A stretch of 64,000 nucleotides of DNA from Pseudomonadota bacterium (GTDB lineage Bacteria > Pseudomonadota > Gammaproteobacteria > Steroidobacterales > Steroidobacteraceae). A program made the position numbers and the translations under genes. The DNA lies in the NCBI GenBank assembly GCA_018241525.1, contig JAFEDR010000011.1, forward strand, positions 1 through 64,000, written 5' to 3'. Each line of letters opens with the position of its first letter. Position 1 is the stretch's first letter. The notes below the pieces were generated by a model. That model ran no database searches, was not told the origin of the DNA, and saw nothing but the letters and a program-made list of their open reading frames with translations. Shown here piece after piece: positions 60,918 through 64,000 of this stretch.

Positions 60918-62149
60918 GGCCGCGGGCCCCCGCTGGCACGGCTCTCGAGCATGACGACCGCCGGCAGCGCCTTGCCCTCGACGAATTCGAGGAACGCCCC
61001 GCCGCCGGTCGAGATGTAGCTGATGCCTTCCTCGACCTGGTACTTCTCGATGGCCGCCAGCGTGTCACCGCCACCGGCCAGCGAAAACGCCTTGGAGCTC
61101 GCGATCGCGCTGGCCAGTACCCGCGTGCCCTCGCCGAACTGGTCGAACTCGAACACGCCGACCGGTCCGTTCCAGATGATCGTGCCGGCCTCGCCGACGA
61201 TGCGCGCGAAGCGCTCGGCCGTGTCGGGCCCGATGTCGAGGATCATGTCGTCCGGCGCGACGTCGGCGACGGCCTTGACGTCGGCTTCCGCCTTCGCCGA
61301 GAACTCCTTGGCGACCACCACGTCGGTCGGCAGCGGGATGTCGACGCCCTTGGCCGCCGACTGCGCGAGCAGCCGGCGCGCGATGTCGGCCATGTCGGCC
61401 TCGGCGAGGCTCTTGCCGATCGGCGCGCCGCGCGCGAGCAGGAAGGTGTTGGCGATGCCGCCGCCGACGATCAGCTGGTCGACACGCGTCAGCAGCGCCT
61501 CGAGCACCGTCAGCTTCGTCGAGACCTTCGAGCCGCCGACGATCGCGACCAGCGGGCGCTTCGGGTTCTCGAGCGCAGTGTCGAGCGCGACCAGCTCGCC
61601 GGTCAGCAGCGGTCCGGCGCAGGCCACCGGCGCGAAGCGGGCGACGCCATGGGTGCTCGCCTCGGCCCGGTGCGCGGTACCGAATGCGTCCATGACATAG
61701 ACGTCGCAGAGCGCCGCCATGCGCCGCGACAGGTCCTCGGCGTCCTTCTTCTCGCCCTTGTTGAAGCGCACATTCTCGAGCAGCACGGCCTCACCCGGTG
61801 CGACGTCGACACCGCCGAGCCAGTCCTTCACCAGGGGCACCTTGCGCCCGAGCAGCTCGGACAACCGCGCCGCGACCGGCGCGAGCGAGAACTCCTCGGC
61901 CGGCTTGCCCTCCTCCGGTCGCCCGAGATGGGACATCAGCAGCACCCGCGCGCCGGCGGCCAGCGCCTGCTGGATGGTCGGCAGCGCGGCGCGGATGCGC
62001 GCATCGCTGCTGACGACGCCGTCCTTGACCGGCACGTTCAGATCCTCGCGGATCAGCACGCGCTTGCCCGCAAGCGCGACGTCCTGCATGCGCACGACGC
62101 GGTTCGACACGCCCTCCGGCGCACCGGCGCCGGCGCCGGCCGGGGCCAT
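60914..62149 (-). CDS. pgk: Phosphoglycerate kinase
   Basis: Pgk transfers phosphate from 1,3-bisphosphoglycerate to ADP. The 411-residue protein has [32 protein letters not shown] and the ATP-site GGGDTLAA motif. The ATG at 62149 shares a base with the gapA stop (TGATG). An in-frame GTG at 62110, preceded by GGAGGG, would give a length and N-terminus closer to E. coli Pgk and is a real alternative. Confidence 0.96.
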   Translation of the reverse strand: MAPAGAGAGAPEGVSNRVVRMQDVALAGKRVLIREDLNVPVKDGVVSSDARIRAALPTIQQALAAGARVLLMSHLGRPEEGKPAEEFSLAPVAARLSELLGRKVPLVKDWLGGVDVAPGEAVLLENVRFNKGEKKDAEDLSRRMAALCDVYVMDAFGTAHRAEASTHGVARFAPVACAGPLLTGELVALDTALENPKRPLVAIVGGSKVSTKLTVLEALLTRVDQLIVGGGIANTFLLARGAPIGKSLAEADMADIARRLLAQSAAKGVDIPLPTDVVVAKEFSAKAEADVKAVADVAPDDMILDIGPDTAERFARIVGEAGTIIWNGPVGVFEFDQFGEGTRVLASAIASSKAFSLAGGGDTLAAIEKYQVEEGISYISTGGGAFLEFVEGKALPAVVMLESRASGGPRP

Positions 62150-63162
62150 CACTTCGCGCGACTCCAGGCCAGCGTCGTGTCGAGCATGCGGTTCGAGAAG
62201 CCCCACTCGTTGTCGTACCACGAGCAGACCTTCACCAGCGTGCCGTCGATGACCTTGGTCAGCGTCGCGTCGTAGGTCGACGATGCCGCGTCGTGGTTGA
62301 AGTCGATCGACACCAGCGGTTCCTCGTTGTAGGCGAGCACGCCCTTCAACGCGCCCTGCGAGGCGTCCTTGAGGATCTTGTTGATCTCCTCGGCGCTGGT
62401 GGCGCGCTTCGCGGTGAACGTCAGGTCGACCAGCGAGACGTTGATGGTCGGCACGCGCACCGCGAATCCGTCGAGCTTGCCCTTGAGCTCCGGCAGCACG
62501 AGCCCGACCGCCGCGGCAGCGCCGGTCTTGGTCGGGATCATCGACATGGTCGCGGAGCGCGCACGGCGCAGGTCCTTGTGGAACACGTCGGTCAGGACCT
62601 GGTCGTTGGTGTAGGCGTGCACCGTCGTCATGATGCCGGCCACGAGCCCGATCGCGTCGTGCAGCGGCTTGACGAGCGGCGCCAGGCAATTCGTCGTGCA
62701 CGAGGCGTTCGAGATCACGCTCATGTCGCTCTTCAGCGTGCCGTGGTTGACGCCGTAGACGATGGTCGCGTCCACCGCGCCCTCGGCCGGGGCGGAGATC
62801 ACCACCTTCTTCGCGCCGCCCGCCAGGTGCTTGCCGGCCTTCTCCTTGTTAGCGAAGAGCCCGGTGCACTCGAGCACGTAGTCGACGCCGAGCGTGCCCC
62901 ACGGCAGCTTGGCGGGGTCGCGCTCCGCGAGCACCTTGATCCGGTCGCCATTCACGACCATCGCATCGCCGTCGACCTTGACCTCGCCGGGGAAGCGGCC
63001 GTGCGCGGTGTCGTGGCGCGTCAGGTGCGCGTTCGTGCCGGCGTCGCCGAGATCGTTGATCGCGACGATCTGGATCTCGCCGTTACGCTTGCCCTCGTAC
63101 AGGGCGCGCAGCACGTTGCGGCCGATGCGACCGTAACCGTTGATTCCCACCTTGATGGCCAT
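62149..63162 (-). CDS. gapA: Glyceraldehyde-3-phosphate dehydrogenase
   Basis: GapA oxidises glyceraldehyde 3-phosphate with NAD. The 337-residue protein has the Rossmann start [17 protein letters not shown], the AINDLGD segment whose Asp favours NAD, catalytic C155 in SNASCTTNC, and the [14 protein letters not shown] ending. A GAGGAG ribosome-binding site precedes the ATG. It lies 34 bp after tkt. Confidence 0.98.
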   Translation of the reverse strand: MAIKVGINGYGRIGRNVLRALYEGKRNGEIQIVAINDLGDAGTNAHLTRHDTAHGRFPGEVKVDGDAMVVNGDRIKVLAERDPAKLPWGTLGVDYVLECTGLFANKEKAGKHLAGGAKKVVISAPAEGAVDATIVYGVNHGTLKSDMSVISNASCTTNCLAPLVKPLHDAIGLVAGIMTTVHAYTNDQVLTDVFHKDLRRARSATMSMIPTKTGAAAAVGLVLPELKGKLDGFAVRVPTINVSLVDLTFTAKRATSAEEINKILKDASQGALKGVLAYNEEPLVSIDFNHDAASSTYDATLTKVIDGTLVKVCSWYDNEWGFSNRMLDTTLAWSRAK

Positions 63163-63196
63163 GCTCCGCTCCTCGTTGCTTGCGTCCAGCCCGACG

Positions 63197-64000
63197 TCAG
63201 CCGCCGAGCGCCTGCGTCGCGACCGCGACCACGTGATCAGCCGTCAGGCCGAAGTGCTTGAACAGATCCTTGGCCGGCGCCGAGGCGCCGAACTGGTCGA
63301 TGCCGACGACGTGCTCGCGGCGCACCGCGTAGCGGCACCAGTAGTCGCGCACGCCGGCCTCGACCGCGACGCGTGGCACGCCGGGCGGCAGCACCGCCTC
63401 GCGATAGCCCGCCGGCTGCGCGTCGAAACGCTCGGTCGAGGGCATCGAGACGACCCGGACGCGACGGCCGCGGCCGGCGAGCGTCCTGGCGGCCTCGACC
63501 GCGAGCTGCACTTCGGACCCGGTGGCGAGCATCACGAGTTCGGGCGTACCCGCGCTCTCGACCAGCACGTAGCCACCGCGCCGCACGTCAGCGAGCCGCT
63601 CGGCGGCGCGCGGCTGGTGCGGCAGGGCCTGGCGCGTCAGCACGAGGCCGGTCGGGCCGCTGCGCCGCTCGAGTGCATCCAGCCAGGCGGCTTCGGTCTC
63701 GACCGCATCGCACGGCCGCCACAGCGTCATGTTCGGGATCAGGCGCAGCGAGGCGAGGTGCTCGATCGGCTGGTGCGTCGGCCCGTCCTCGCCGAGCCCG
63801 ATCGAGTCGTGCGACCAGACGAAGATCGTCGGCACCTGCATCAGCGCCGCCATGCGCACGGCGTTGCGGGCGTAGTCGGAGAACACCAGGAAGGTGCCGC
63901 CGTAGGGCACGAGGCCGCCGTGCAGCGCGATGCCGTTCATCGCCGCCGACATGCCGAACTCGCGCACGCCCCACCAGACGTAGTTGCCGGCCGGATCGTC
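63197..64000 (-). CDS. tkt: Transketolase, C-terminal part (runs out of the window)
   Basis: Transketolase moves two-carbon units in the pentose phosphate pathway. The 267 residues present are the C-terminal 40 percent. They include the catalytic Glu in GVREFGM, the [16 protein letters not shown] motif and the [12 protein letters not shown] domain. The frame is open to the window edge, so the start lies beyond 64000. Placement ahead of gapA-pgk-pyk links it to central carbon metabolism. Confidence 0.96.
   Translation of the reverse strand, partial: DDPAGNYVWWGVREFGMSAAMNGIALHGGLVPYGGTFLVFSDYARNAVRMAALMQVPTIFVWSHDSIGLGEDGPTHQPIEHLASLRLIPNMTLWRPCDAVETEAAWLDALERRSGPTGLVLTRQALPHQPRAAERLADVRRGGYVLVESAGTPELVMLATGSEVQLAVEAARTLAGRGRRVRVVSMPSTERFDAQPAGYREAVLPPGVPRVAVEAGVRDYWCRYAVRREHVVGIDQFGASAPAKDLFKHFGLTADHVVAVATQALGG

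Overview
The window reads as a continuous piece of the conserved chromosomal backbone of a high-GC gammaproteobacterium. The evidence is gene content: zapD and yacG behind coaE, lpoA divergent from rsmI, an rnpB of the E. coli (type A) kind, sspB behind petABC, kdsD-kdsC-lptCAB-rpoN-hpf-rapZ, and a full mra/dcw cluster with mDAP-type murE. Gene order resembles Pseudomonas and Xanthomonadales-like lineages (secA, M23 peptidase, dciA, lpxC; petABC next to a DegS/AlgW-type protease and murA). No insertion sequence, prophage, integrase, tRNA or CRISPR array was found.

Layout. 1-6527: end of a type IV pilin, pilB-pilC-pilD, coaE-zapD-yacG, and a GST. 6597-12227: a lipoprotein prolyl oligopeptidase translationally coupled to a membrane-anchored winged-helix/beta-propeller regulator, then nhaA. 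12247-17742: mutT-thiE-like fusion and secA on the minus strand, then an M23 peptidase gene whose long leader carries a clear cyclic di-GMP-I riboswitch, with dciA divergent. 17762-36465 (minus): lpxC, ftsZ, ftsA, ftsQ, ddlB, murB, murC, murG, ftsW, murD, mraY, murF, murE, ftsI, ftsL, rsmH, mraZ, i.e. the division/peptidoglycan cluster transcribed from mraZ down to lpxC. Most adjacent genes from rsmH to ftsA overlap by 1-8 bp. A sigma70-like promoter and a three-repeat MraZ operator stand in front of mraZ. 36774-40627: rnpB, rsmI, lpoA and a DUF938 methyltransferase. 40653-43725 (minus): cytochrome bc1 genes and sspB. 43900-46618: degS/algW-like protease, murA, ibaG. 46756-53046 (plus): KDO and LPS-transport genes, rpoN, hpf, rapZ. 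52998-59366: patatin-like phospholipase, exported peroxiredoxin, VWA/MoxR pair, penicillin-acylase-family hydrolase. 59466-64000 (minus): pyk-pgk-gapA-tkt.

The content is mostly envelope and division biology: precursor synthesis (Mur, Ddl, MurA), divisome (Fts, ZapD), lipid A and LPS supply (LpxC, Kds, Lpt), export (SecA) and pili. The least expected items are regulatory. They are a c-di-GMP riboswitch, possibly followed by a degenerate second copy, in front of a cell-wall hydrolase, and the prolyl-oligopeptidase/CadC-TolB-like pair. Several normally conserved neighbours are missing: ptsN (and hprK) between hpf and rapZ, sspA before sspB, and yraN after lpoA.
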